64,000 nt of DNA from positions 1-64,000 of the forward strand of contig JAUCBJ010007622.1 in NCBI GenBank assembly GCA_032718475.1, read 5' to 3'. Each line of letters begins with the position of its first letter. The first letter of the stretch is position 1. The notes below the pieces were generated by a model. It was given only the letters and a program-made list of their open reading frames with translations. It was not told the DNA's origin and made no database searches. Shown piece after piece: positions 12,680 through 24,200 of this stretch. This DNA comes from Nemertoderma westbladi. Its lineage: Eukaryota > Xenacoelomorpha > Nemertodermatida > Nemertodermatidae. The position numbers were made by a program, and so were the translations under genes.

Positions 12680-14080
12680 TAGACTGCTAGAGGCAAAGGC
12701 CCTATTGCTGTATTGTTATTACTGAATTAATTAGACTGTTAGACTACAGGACTAGGACTAGTTTCAGGTCAAGTCAGGTATTCTAGGTCATTGTCATTGT
12801 TTATCAGTCAGATTGAACAAGTTGAAATTTGACCATTTAGTTCTCAATAAAGCTATAAGAAATCTATATAAAATTTGTTCCCCATTTAATTCTATGTTAG
12901 GAATTCGGAATTTTTAGTTTGTATCTATAATTGTGAGCGCACAGCTTCAGTTGTTTCCACTTACCCCATTACAGCATTATTCTACTTCCCCCACATTCCC
13001 CTACAGCCCTACTGTAGTTAGCCTTAGCAGCAGCTGCAGTCTGGCAGTTGGCAAACCTGGCATTGCTACCAGTTTCCACCAAATATAATTTGTAATTAAA
13101 TAGGCCTAGTCCTAAGTAGTCCTAAAGACTCTAAAGTCCCGGGTACATAAGGCAGTAAGGCTGTAATATAAGCCTGTAAGGTTACCGTAGACATAACATG
13201 AATGTAAACTAAACAATATGCTAAAAGTAAAGTACAAAGTAGGCCTACCTAGAATGCTAGAATGTACCATTATATTCTAAGTAGGCCTACAGCCAGGAAC
13301 ACTGGTCACAATTTGTCCAATTTACAGCCAGAATGTGTCCGCGGAAAACGCTCTCAGAGTGAAATTTCTCCATAGAAAACAATGCTAAATTTCATTTGAA
13401 AACTGGCAGTGAAATTTTAACATTGGCATTCTAAAAATTATGCCATTAGAATCGCCATAAAATTCTGTATAAATTAATTTGAGAATTAGAATCTCATCGT
13501 TGGGATAAGTATCATTAATATTAAAAATAAAAATTGTCACATTATGTGCCCAGCTTCTGCTTTGAGTACTAGCTGACTAGTGGAGGTACAGGCACCTGGG
13601 GTACAGCCAAAATATGTCCGGAAATATAATCGCAGCCTGTTGTTGAAGGACAAATAGTGGCTGCACGGACACTTTCTGGCTGTAAATATGTGGACAATTT
13701 TTGGCTGAGCTCCAGCCAGAAAGTGACCAGTGTTCCTAACTGAAGTACCGGTACAGTCTGCTTGGTACTCAACTAGGCCTATAACTGTATAAAGATGTAA
13801 TGTAGGGTTAACTAGGCCTATACCAATTCCGGAATTTACCAATTCCGGACAGCCTGTACCCCTACTGCCCTATACAGCTATACCAATTCCGGAAAAAACT
13901 GGTAGCACCTACCTGCCTACCAGCCTACCTGTACTGCAGTACTGGCTGACTGGTGTATGCCTGTCTCAGTCTGTCTACTCCTGTACCAGTGTACTGCAGT
14001 ACTGTTATACGGTAAAACGAACTTAGATCCTGCAAGACCTGACTTTGATGAACTTAGATCTGAACTTGTTCCATTGATCT
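12680..14080. other. Upstream region of Raf, no gene seen
   Basis: This holds the presumed Raf promoter and 5' UTR; no TATA box could be pinned with confidence. Between 13090 and 13830 the octamer TAGGCCTA occurs about five times. Two related phrases, CAGCCAGAA(A/T)GTG at about 13325 and, in opposite orientation, around 13610-13725, suggest a small decayed inverted repeat. Confidence 0.5.
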
Positions 14081-14082
14081 GA

Positions 14083-14330
14083 ACTTGAACTTGTTTATTG
14101 GCGCCAAATGATAGATAAAATACAAATATATGTTACATACAACAAGAACAACACTAAAAATGTACAGCAGTTTAAAATACCAGTCACAAAATATATAATA
14201 TACTAGTAGGCCTCCTACTGTACCATATTTACACATTTACACAACAAGAATTACACATTAAACTATAAAGATAGCATGTATTTGGCGGCCGAGGATAGCC
14301 ACAAGAGACTGAGTCTCATTTTCATGTGGA
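14083..14330 (-). repeat. Possible non-LTR element 3' UTR scrap
   Basis: Starts with ATTGGCGCCAAATGATAG and ends with a GGCCGAGGATAGCCAC phrase. The style resembles 3' tails of non-LTR elements, but no coding part is attached and the assignment is tentative. Confidence 0.3.
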
Positions 14331-14679
14331 TCGTCTAACTAAAAGTATTAAGGTAGTCGCAGTCATTGGTAAAAATGCATTTAAAATAGCGTTGGTTAAA
14401 TTGTTTAATTGATATTTATATATTAATTGATAAAAATGGATTAAAGTTAAGATTAGTACCACAAAAAGGTTCATGATAATGATCGGACACATGGAAATTA
14501 TAATGGAATAGCGATTTGTTAAAAAAAAAATGTTTCGTCCCTTTTTATAAATATTATATTTCACACGATCGCCTTAGGTTAGGTTAGGGTTACAAAATTT
14601 TAATTAGGATTGATAAATTAATAAAATTTAGTTATTAAATAAAAACAATTAGTACTAAATGATAGTTGCTGCCGTTTTT

Positions 14680-16140
14680 ATTTATTTTTATTTATTTATT
14701 TATACACACTCATCTTTAATTAAATACAACAGTGAATAAAAACAATAGGCCTACACAGTATGATTTGAGGAGAGAGACCGCCCAGGCTGTAAAAGCACTT
14801 AGGGACGATCTATTAAAATTACACAGTTATTACATAATATATATGTTCTATGTACTGTAAATCATATTTAAATGTATGAGAATACGGTCTATATAAAACG
14901 TCGTACAGTAGGTTTGAACTGATTTTTAAACAGTTAAAATAGTATAGTTTAAAATGTATGTAGTTTAAAATGTTATGTAGTTTAAAATAGTATATTTAAG
15001 GCTCTCAATTAGGTGTATAAAGAAACTTCTCGGCACGTATTTTGTCTAAATAATGATATTTTAATTTATGTTTGAATGTTTCCAGATTTACAGATCTTGT
15101 AATCGCGGCTGGGATCTCGTTCCATAGTGTTGGGCCCATATATGAGAAGGCGAGTTGTCCGAGTTTCGTGTTCTTGTTAGGAATTACTGCCTTCCAGTGG
15201 GCGCGACGTACATTCGTTGTCCCGCTCTCCCCCGAGAAGTTGATGAGGTCACGCAAGTATGACGGCCCATCGCCATTGCAAATTTTTTACATGTGCGATA
15301 ATACAACGGACTCGCATCGGACTTTTAGTGGAAGCCAGTTCAATGTAACAAATTCAGCTGCACCGATATGAGTCCGTGGACCAAACCGAGGCAGTAACGA
15401 ACGCATTTACGTTGGAGGGACTCAAGTTGGACCCGCTTTCGGTGCGCAATCGAGAAGAACCAGCAACTTGCTGCGTAATCCATATGTGGCTGTATGAGAA
15501 CCATACATACTGTAGATGCGCCGAGTGCGGGGATCGAGGACAGCCCCTTGGCGGTGAAGGAATTTCAGTCGGCTGTTTCCTTTTTTATTATTGCGGTTAC
15601 ATACTGTCACCGGAGAGTGTTTCATCGAGTTCAGAGCCCAGGTACGTTACTACATTTTCCTGGGGAAGGACCGTTGCACGTTACTCTGAGTTCTGACCCT
15701 CTCGCAAGCCGCAAATGGGTTCTAAAACCAATTACTTTAGTTTCCTTGAGGTTTATGCTCAGTAGATTTTCCACACACCAAACTGAATGTTCGTTCCATA
15801 TTCTCGGATAATGATTGTGATATTGATTCAGCATATTGATTGTATCGTCTGCAAACATGGGAGCCATAATATTGATATCTTGGGGATAATCATTTGTATT
15901 TCCTGTGTAGAGATCAGGCCCCAAGATAGAGACCCCTGGGGAAAACAGTGGTTGACATCAATGGTTTTGAGGACGTACCATTAAGACAGACAAATTGTTT
16001 CCGCCCAGATATATATGAAGTTTTACCATTGTGTAGCTAGATCAGAGAAACCCAACAGTTTAAACTTCTGGATTAGGAGAGAATGATTGATTGTGTCAAA
16101 GGCTTTGCTGAAGTCGATTAGATTAACACCATTCCAGTTA
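14680..16140 (-). pseudogene. Decayed non-LTR retrotransposon, RT 3' half
   Basis: Minus-strand pieces in different frames match the order of a LINE reverse transcriptase. Near 16130-16070 is a DFSKAFDTINH-like segment (RT motif A). Near 15850 is FADDT, equivalent to the catalytic YADD motif. At 15256-15005 is a C-terminal piece with YMGPTLWNEIP and an FKHKLKYHYLD ending, typical of the LINE ORF2 C-terminus. Frame changes and stops separate the pieces, so it is dead. The 3' end runs to an (AAAT)n-like tail at about 14682-14703. The clade may be CR1/L2/jockey-like; I cannot decide from this. Confidence 0.75.
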
Positions 16141-16149
16141 AACTAGGAT

Positions 16150-17165
16150 GGCTAAAACGTCTGTCCTTATCTGTTCTGATCTGATATAACACCTCCCCCT
16201 CTCTACTAACTAAAAGACTAACTGCAACTAACTAAAAGGAATTCATATAAAATAAGCTAGAAATTTTATTCTTGTTTTTTGCGGCGGGTGCCAAATTTTG
16301 GTGTTAGCCCCAAATTTTGAAATATTTCAATTTTGTAAATTGATTATTTGAAGCTATTTTTTACTCTTAACTCAGTGGCTCACTTCTGTAAGAAATGTAC
16401 ATACGCCAAATGTCAATATGTGCACTGCCTCGTCGGATTCCGAGTGGCCCACACCTGGTGTGGGCCCGGTGTGCCCACTCCGGATCTTCAGTAGTAAACC
16501 AATTTGGTTAGGTCAAATCCAAACATTCACCGGAGACCACCAAATGGCGCGCTATGTAAAGTACCGTGCAGACACGATGAAGATGAAGCTGTTTTTTCCG
16601 CAATAGGGGTTTCAGGCATTCTAGTCTCGTTGGAATATATATGAATTGCACCAGACTTATCATCAACGTTGTATTTTTCGGTGCTGTGTGCAAAATTTGG
16701 TACCAGCAAGAAATTTTGAAAATTCATTCAATAGTTCAATTGATTGTGACAACTTATAGTCCTATCTATTGTTTTATTGTTATTGTCCTAACAACTAGGC
16801 CTATACATGTCAAACTTGTATTGTTCGGAAGTATGGGGTTTCTTGCGTTATACGGATTTGTTAGGGTTCTGAATTCAATGGAATATGTAAAAATTGCATA
16901 AGAAATCTGAAACTTGTATTTTTCGGCGGTGGGTGAAAATTTTCAACAACATCATTTATTGTTTTGGTTAGAAATTGCCGCCGCTGTAACCTGCTCTTTT
17001 CCTTCAAATGGAAGGTAACAACATTGTTTATTGATTCCCACCTTCCCACCCACCTTCCAGTCCAAGCTGCTGTCCTGAGACGACCTTTAAAGATCGCTGC
17101 GCCCTCGACCTCTTCGATCCTCCGATAAGCGTGTCGATATTGAAGTACCTTCCCAAGAGAGAAGT
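16150..17165. repeat. Degenerate repeats, no gene
   Basis: A phrase with a TGTATTTTTCGG core followed by a GTG(G/T)GTG..AAATTTT stretch occurs near 16670 and 16914, with a further weaker copy near 16280. The spacing is about 240-390 bp. These are old diverged repeats. ORFs here are short and not credible. Confidence 0.5.
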
Positions 17166-17169
17166 GCAT

Positions 17170-17625
17170 TTGTCCTCTTGTTTATAAATCGACTTTAACC
17201 TGTATCAATTATTTAGTGTACTGAAGTTATATCAGCCGAAGCCAGTCTGTGCGCGATCATTCACCCACGGTTTTGGGAGACTGGATTCGGATTCCTTGAG
17301 AGTTATTGCAATGTAGACCTACTGTATTATTCGATTGATCGTTACTATATAATCTCTGACAAATATATTTACTTTCGGGGAAATATTAGCAGTTCCTTTA
17401 GGACGTGGCGCTTTAAGTATAAAAACAGAGTTATGACTTATACTAATCACAACTAGATGGCCACAGAGTTTCGTAAATAGCGCATTCTTTAGGAGATGCT
17501 TTATTATCTTTCACACTACTTCTCACGACTTCACACTACTTCACACTACTGCACACTAATCTGCCGACCGTCACTGAATTTGATCATATATAAGGAAGAT
17601 CGCAACTGACACATGTAGGGATTAT
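17170..17625 (-). repeat. Inverted relic of a BEL/Pao LTR, related to the element at 54.8 kb
   Basis: The reverse complement of this segment aligns by eye with 54790-55230. Shared blocks include the TATA region (TATATA), CGGCAGAT.AGTGTGCAGTA, CCTAAAGAATGCGC, AAGTCATAACTCTGTTT, GCGCCACGTCC and GATCGCGCACAGA. Identity is roughly 75-85% with indels. No matching gag or pol is attached, so it is a solo or truncated LTR. It ends about 240 bp before the 5' LTR of the large BEL element. Confidence 0.8.
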
Positions 17626-17867
17626 GAAATAGCATTTAATTCACACAAAACCAATATAATGTAAGTCGCAGTTGCTACCGGTAAACCTGTTCCTCTTACC
17701 TTCAGTAATCAAGAAGATTGGGGGTTTTATGATTATTTATCGGTATTCTCCAAATATAACAGCAATATCCATTAATATAACAATAATTAATAACAGACTG
17801 TAAACAGAAGTAAAATAATGCGGTGAACAGTCAGTATGTGTTACTTATGAAAGTCCGGTGAGACGGG

Positions 17868-20051
17868 TGTTACGGTATATGGCGCTGTATCCACATTATT
17901 AGTCGTTATACTGTATGCAGTATTAGTCCGTTATGCAGTATGCAATATTAGTCCGTTATACTGTACGTAATATTAGTCCGTTGTGCAGCATGATATTTTA
18001 GATAAGGCATAATAACGCAGTGGTATTTAGGTAGGGAAATCAAAACGCCCATATATTTGAAACCATCCATTTTGTATAGTATGTAGTCCTACCTACGTAA
18101 TTTTGTATTAGGATATATGTAGATAGTTCCAGGGTAGCGAGTTTATTCGGACCCTGGATTTTGTGCTTGCTGATATTAGTTTGATAGGGCTAGCATATAG
18201 GGACGCTGTCCTGGCCATTCAGCAGCCAGAGACGTGAACCATTACCATATATGGTAATAATTTGAGCAATAGGGCTACAATCCGGCCTCCTTATTGGATT
18301 AACTGCTTCCAGGTTGGTCTAATGCTAGCATGGACTGGAGAGCCAATAGGAGAGCGAGAGCGATTGAGTCACCCTATTGCATCATCCCATCCGGATCACC
18401 TATAAATTGGCGGTGTGCCGGTAGAGCCTATCGATCTGTTCAACCTGTTTTACTGTTTTTCAATCAGTCACTGCTGTTGTACTTGCTGAGCTGTCTCTAA
18501 TTTTGTATTAGGATATCGTATTTTCTGCAATTTGCTAATTTGATTAATTTCTTGAAATGATTTGCTAGTGCGATTACTTGCTTGTGTTTCTCAATAATTC
18601 CTTCGATTACTGCTAATTACAATTGAACTATGATTTCTACTCTTTGATTAATGGTTCTATGTGATTCTTTTCTGCGCAATAATCCTAAGGGATTTCTGAG
18701 ACTGTCAGACTTTGTGATTTGCATGCGCCGCTACGGTAGCTATTAGCATCATGGAGGGCTAAGGTGCCAGTGGGCGGTGGGCGCATCGGGGGGTTGAGCG
18801 ACTAGGAGAGAGCGGAGGATTCAAAGCGGGCAACGCTGGCCAGGGTCACCGTTGCGGGCGGGTATCTTGCACTGCGGCACGCAGACCAATCGCTGGTACA
18901 GTATCTAGGGGGCTGATGATCCAGGTTTTGTCTCTATTTAGTATTAGGGGGGCAGGAATTGGGTTAGTTAGGAATCCTAGATGTACCCGGGAGAGGCCTG
19001 CGCGTATTACAACGTTGAGTGTGGAGTACGAGTAGTGAATTGCACAATTGTAAACTGTGATTTCTAACGCTGATTGGTGTGTTATTGAAGTGTGCCTAAG
19101 ATTACGAATGCTTAGATAGGCGCTCTTTTCCCTTTGATTGATTTCTATTTCTTAGCTACAATAATTAGTTATTGATTAGGTCAAAGTAATACGGCAATTT
19201 AGGCTATTACTAGCGAAACCTGTTGCGTGATAAATTAGAATTACGTATTCTGGAACTCTTAGTAATTAGTACGCTGTTAAATATTTGTGACTGTAATTAA
19301 TTAGTAAAAATTAAGAATTAGTACGCAGCATAGCGGAGAGTAGCTAAGGTAATAATTAGTGTACTGTAAACTATTCACGCTGAGCGGTTATTTGCATTAG
19401 CGGGCAATCAGCTAGAACGCACTATTCGGTACGCACGATACGCTAGTAGTTTTGCTGGCCTAAAGCCAGCCGCGGGCAGTTTTAGACTCGGGGTGGTATT
19501 ATCCACGTAGAAACAGTTACTGTACCATTTTGATAATTTTAAATATTCTCGCATTCACACATTACGTTAGGGAACCTCCAGTATTCGCGATTAGAAAGAC
19601 GTAGGTAATAGCGTGCTTTAATAGTGATAAAATTAGGCGTAAGAATACTCTGAGTGCAAGGCCTCTCGCACTCGTCTTAAAGTAAGCTTAGGGAGCCGAC
19701 TCGGGTTTATTGTTTTGGTTATTCCTGCGTGGCTCATAGATTCGAACAGTTAGCTCTCTATCGAGCGATCGGTAGAGAAAGGAACAAGCGATTTTGCAGG
19801 AGTTGTGTAAATTTAGTAAAATATATTAGTGGACGGCAGATTAGCGCCATCCAACGGTAAGTAGCGGTTTTGTATTTAGCAACCCTTACAATTTAGTAAT
19901 AGCACGCTCCTGATCCCCTTTACTTAACAGTAGAGCAGTTTTTGTGTCTTATTGGATAGGCGAGAGCTTATTAGGTTGGCAGAAGGATATTAACGGGTAT
20001 TGGTCTGTTCAACAGTTCTGCTGTTAGTATAGAGGTCGCGGTTGTTTATCA
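17868..20051 (+). repeat. 5' LTR of the large BEL/Pao element (2184 bp)
   Basis: Matches 34501-36682 over its whole length. Length bookkeeping is exact: 2184 minus a 6-bp and a 1-bp deletion plus a 5-bp insertion gives 2182. It contains a TATA-like CCTATAAATTGG at about 18399-18410, and a donor-like CGGTAAGT with its GT at 19857, near the 3' end. Confidence 0.95.
18401..18406 (+). promoter_or_regulatory. Candidate LTR TATA box
   Basis: TATAAA sits within CACCTATAAATTGG about 530 bp into the LTR. The same box is at about 35028-35033 in the 3' LTR. If it is the promoter, U3 is about 0.56 kb and the R plus U5 part is unusually long, about 1.6 kb. Confidence 0.5.
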
Positions 20052-21240
20052 GTAATACGCGTTATTGGCTGTTGCTTGCAGCGGTCAATAGAGTATTCTT
20101 AGGCTGATAGTAATATCATAGTATTAGGCAATAAATTGGAGCACGTGATCGTCTGCTGTAGGCTATAGGCTGGCGTACGGTAGAACATTAAGTATATTTA
20201 TTCTATTAGGCTGTTAGTTTAGATTACTGTATTCACTGGCTGCGTACGATAGTACAGTAGTACATTAGGCTGATTGCTGTTACTGCGTACGGTAGAAAGG
20301 ACATTTGTTTTGCCGTACCACACACAGTATCATTAGGCTGTTAGGTTGGTGTACTGTTTTACTTACTGTACTGCATACAGTGAATGTACGGTAGTGCGTT
20401 TTTGCTAATTGCGAATACAGCAGTTCCTTAGGCCTTAGGGCAAACTGTAATTAGTAAGTTTTTTGAAAATTTTAGCTAGGTTTGCGAGAATTCAGTTTCG
20501 GTCAAAATTATTTTGTAAAATTCTAGAGTTTTGTACCGGTATGTTAGGTAACCGCTTAGTTATTTTATACCATCTGGAGATACATGGCAAGACGGGACTT
20601 CTGAGTTTGGGGTTCGTGTGGGTCTGCGGGTTCGGTTTGCAATCAGCGAAGGGCCTGAATCTTTGGACGCGGACGTGGAATCTCACAGCAAACAAGGTTA
20701 GTTGTTCTGTTGGCACCGGTGTGTTTGTGGAAGCAGTAAAAAATTATCGGTTGTTTAACTGCGAAGCTGAACTCAATTTATTAGTTAGGATATTTAGGTT
20801 TAGCCGGCCATGGTTTTGAATCGCTCAAGTTAGAGGTAGAGTTAGAGAGAGTCGCAACCCGAAGATGTAGCCACGCGCTAGTGGATACATATAATATTTG
20901 AAATTAAAATTACATTGATTAGAGCTATATATATAAAATTAGAAATATTCGGGCGGCAAGTATATTTTGAATATTTTGTATTAGATTCAAGGTTATTTTG
21001 TGCTATACCGGTATTTAATACTATGTAGTAGCTATATAATAATATTTTTGTTTAAATATTGTGCTAGTATTTGCTATAACTATATACCCCATTAAATTCA
21101 CAATATTGCATTGCGAATTTATTTGACATTTGGACCAACTGATTATTTGACAAATAATTTGACCGTATTTCGGTTAAATTATAATTATATCTCGAACTTT
21201 TGCGAGATATTTTGCCGGAAGGCAAAACATTGTTTAGACT
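20052..21240 (+). other. Untranslated leader of the large BEL/Pao element
   Basis: A 1.2-kb leader between the 5' LTR and the Gag-Pol start. The bases just after the LTR (GTAATACGCGTTATTGG) should hold the primer-binding site, but I could not match them to a tRNA 3' end. The phrase TTAGGCTG and GTACGGTA-like strings recur. A 118-codon ORF at 20463-20819 shows no recognisable domain and is probably chance. Confidence 0.6.
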
Positions 21241-24200
21241 ATGAGTGTCTCAGACAAGGAGGCACTAGAGGACAGCTACGAGACGGCGGCTGGACCGCCG
21301 ACTGACGATAGCGTAAATATTACTGTTGATGACAACGCCGACTATGACGACGCAGCGAGTGACGCTGACGTAAGTGAACAGGAGGACGAGACAGTGACTA
21401 GTGAGGAAGAACAACAACCTCAAGTAATAGTATTAGGATCCCCTACCGCTACTGTAAGGAAGGACTGTACGGCAGCCCGGACAGAGGTGAGTGATAGGGA
21501 GAGTAGTGTAGCAGAAGCGAGAGCCCGGAGCCCGGTTTCCAGACCTGTGGGTATGGTAAGTGCCGTGGTCCCAACGGCTGTAAGGAGTACCCGTAGTTCC
21601 CGAAATAATCCTTCAAGTCCACCGAGTGTAAGTCAGGTAAGTGATAGAGAACTTGATATCGCGATAAAGAAGAAACTTCGCGCGCATGCCGGACATATAA
21701 CTCGGACGGCGGACAAGGTAAGAAAAATGTTGGCCGACTCAGCCAACATCGGGAGGGTAGAGTTAGCAGAGATTAGAAGAGGATATAACTCAGCGTTATT
21801 CAAGCAGACGGAGGAGCTTGCAGTCCTAGCGAAGAAGGCAGTAGAGTCTCAGTCGAGCGACGTGGCGACGAGGATTTACGACAGGGTTTTAGCAGCCTTG
21901 TTAGAGCACCGCGAGTTATCGGAGCGATTCCGACGAGTTAGGACGGAGAACTGGCTGCTATGGGCATCACAAGCGCAGGCGACTCAGGTGAGTGACGCAG
22001 AGTTAAGAGACTTAGTGGAGCGGGAAGAGATCCAAGATAAGGAAGAGCGCCGTTATCAGAGGGAAGTTACTAGCTGGCTGATGCAGAATGGAGTGGTGGT
22101 ACCAGGCCAGGTGCTACCGACGACGGAGAACATTCAACAGAGGACGTTAACTCCACCCGACGATGCATCCAGAGACAGCGGCGATTCCCAGGTTAGTCAC
22201 GCGCGAGGGAAAGTTATATGTGCTAGATCCCTTGTTTCTCACAACTCGGCGGAGGAGAGAAGACGCCGACTAGACGAACAGCAGGCGGAAGTTTTGCGTG
22301 CATCGGAAGCACGGAAGGAAGCTGAGCGGGAACGGGAGCGCGCACGTAAGTTAGACGCAAAGTTGCGGGAGTTGGAAGACAAAGGTAAGCGTGAGCAAGC
22401 GGAACGCGAACGAAAAGAACGCGAACTCCAACTGAAACGCGAACAGAAAGAACGCGAACTCCAACTTGAACGCGAACGGGAAGCGAAGAAACGCGAACTC
22501 CAACTCGAACGCGATCAGGAAGCGAAGAAACGCGAACTCCAACTCGAACGCGAACAGAAAGAACGCGAACTCGAACTTGAACGCGAACGCAAGGAACGCG
22601 AACTCGAGATCGAGAAGGAACGACAGATGTTGTATGAAGAAAAGGCGCGACTGGAAGAAGAGAGCGTAGCGAGACGAGCGAGGGAAGAAGAAGAACGTAA
22701 ACTGGCGCAGTTGGAAAGTGCGAGATTAAGTTTAGAGAGCGAAGAACGGACTAGGAAGGCGAACGAAATCGCCGAGAAGGGGATGCGAATGATCGAAGAA
22801 TGTGGGGCGAGTGTAGGGACAGAGTTGCGAGAACTGTTCGCACTGCAGAAGGCCGAACAGGAAGCGAGAACTCCGGCTATACGCGAGTCGACGACGACCA
22901 GAATTCCTATACCCGGTCCAGCTATTACGAGTACACGGATCGTTAAACCGTTCTCTACATATCGCACGCCAGTTGGTATTAGTGCTTCACCTATCGCCCA
23001 GGATCTACGTCATCGGAACGCCGCACCACTGTATACCGAACGTGACAACGGAGAATTTAGAGAAGAAACTCCGACGGGCCGAGTATTTGGCGAACCGAAC
23101 CCGAGGGTTTGGAATACGCGGATGGAGCGCCGACCCAGTTCGACGGAGAACTTCCGGGTTAAACCGGAAGAGGGATCATATGAGAGACAGCGGATTACTC
23201 AGATAGAGCCGACTATACAACAGAACCCTAGCCAGGAATTTATTACGAGGGATGAGTTAAGTGCTAGTTTAGCGCAAGCTATATCGCCGCACATCCAACC
23301 TATAACGGACATGCTTAGCAACCTACGGTTAAAGGAAGCAGCCCAGGTAAGAAGTAATTCTAATCCCAGCAGGCCTGAGTTAGATAAAGTCCAGCCTAGT
23401 CAACGAGTACGTATATCGGAGGAAACTATACCACATAGACCTCAGGTAAGGACGCCTGTCCCGAATATCCATAATCCCAATTTCGAAAATTCGGCAGAGA
23501 AATTTATTGAGGATGCTTGGATCAGGGCCTCGGCGCGCAAACCATCGCGAGCGCTAAGGACTGACACCGAGTCAAGCGATGAAGAAGAAGAAATGAGACG
23601 TCAGAAGTCCCGAAACTATAAGGAAAGAAGGACGGACGCGGAGCAGGTAAGTTGGAACCACCGGGAAAGGACCAGACTTAATAACCCTGCGGAACTAAAC
23701 CATTTGTTAACCCGGAACGACGCAACCCTTAGGGACATAGGTAAGTTTGCTGCTAGGCAAGGACTGCCGACGCAACAACCCCAGAAGTTTATGGGCAACC
23801 ACAAGCACTGGAGGACCTTTAAAACCTATGTCGACGAGCAGCTAACCAACAGCACCTTTACTCCCAACGAGAAGTTCAACTATTTGCTTCAGATGCTCCA
23901 TCGAGAACCTAGAGCCATTGCTGATAATTTCGTCGGCAATGAAAGAGCATTCGAGTTAGCAATGAAGACGCTTAGCGACATCTACGGGAATAAAACCAAG
24001 ATGGCACAGTCGATTGTAGAAGACTTGGGTAAGGGCGGAAGGATTACAACTCCGTTAGAGCTGTTGAACTTGGCGAACGCTATTTCGAACGCATTGGACA
24101 TCTTGAGGACGGTGAATCTACCTCATCATGGTGATCACGCCGAAGTTTTGAAAAGCGTAATAAGACGTCTAAACATGCGTTACAGACAGAAATGGCGCAA

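Noticed and set aside
20463-20819. 118-codon ORF in the BEL leader
   Set aside because: No recognisable motif, and the position fits an untranslated leader. It might still be an upstream ORF, but I have no support for that.
22351-22967. Minus-strand ORFs rich in Phe/Ser opposite the BEL coiled coil
   Set aside because: Antisense mirror of the Glu/Arg-rich coding repeat; codon-composition by-product.
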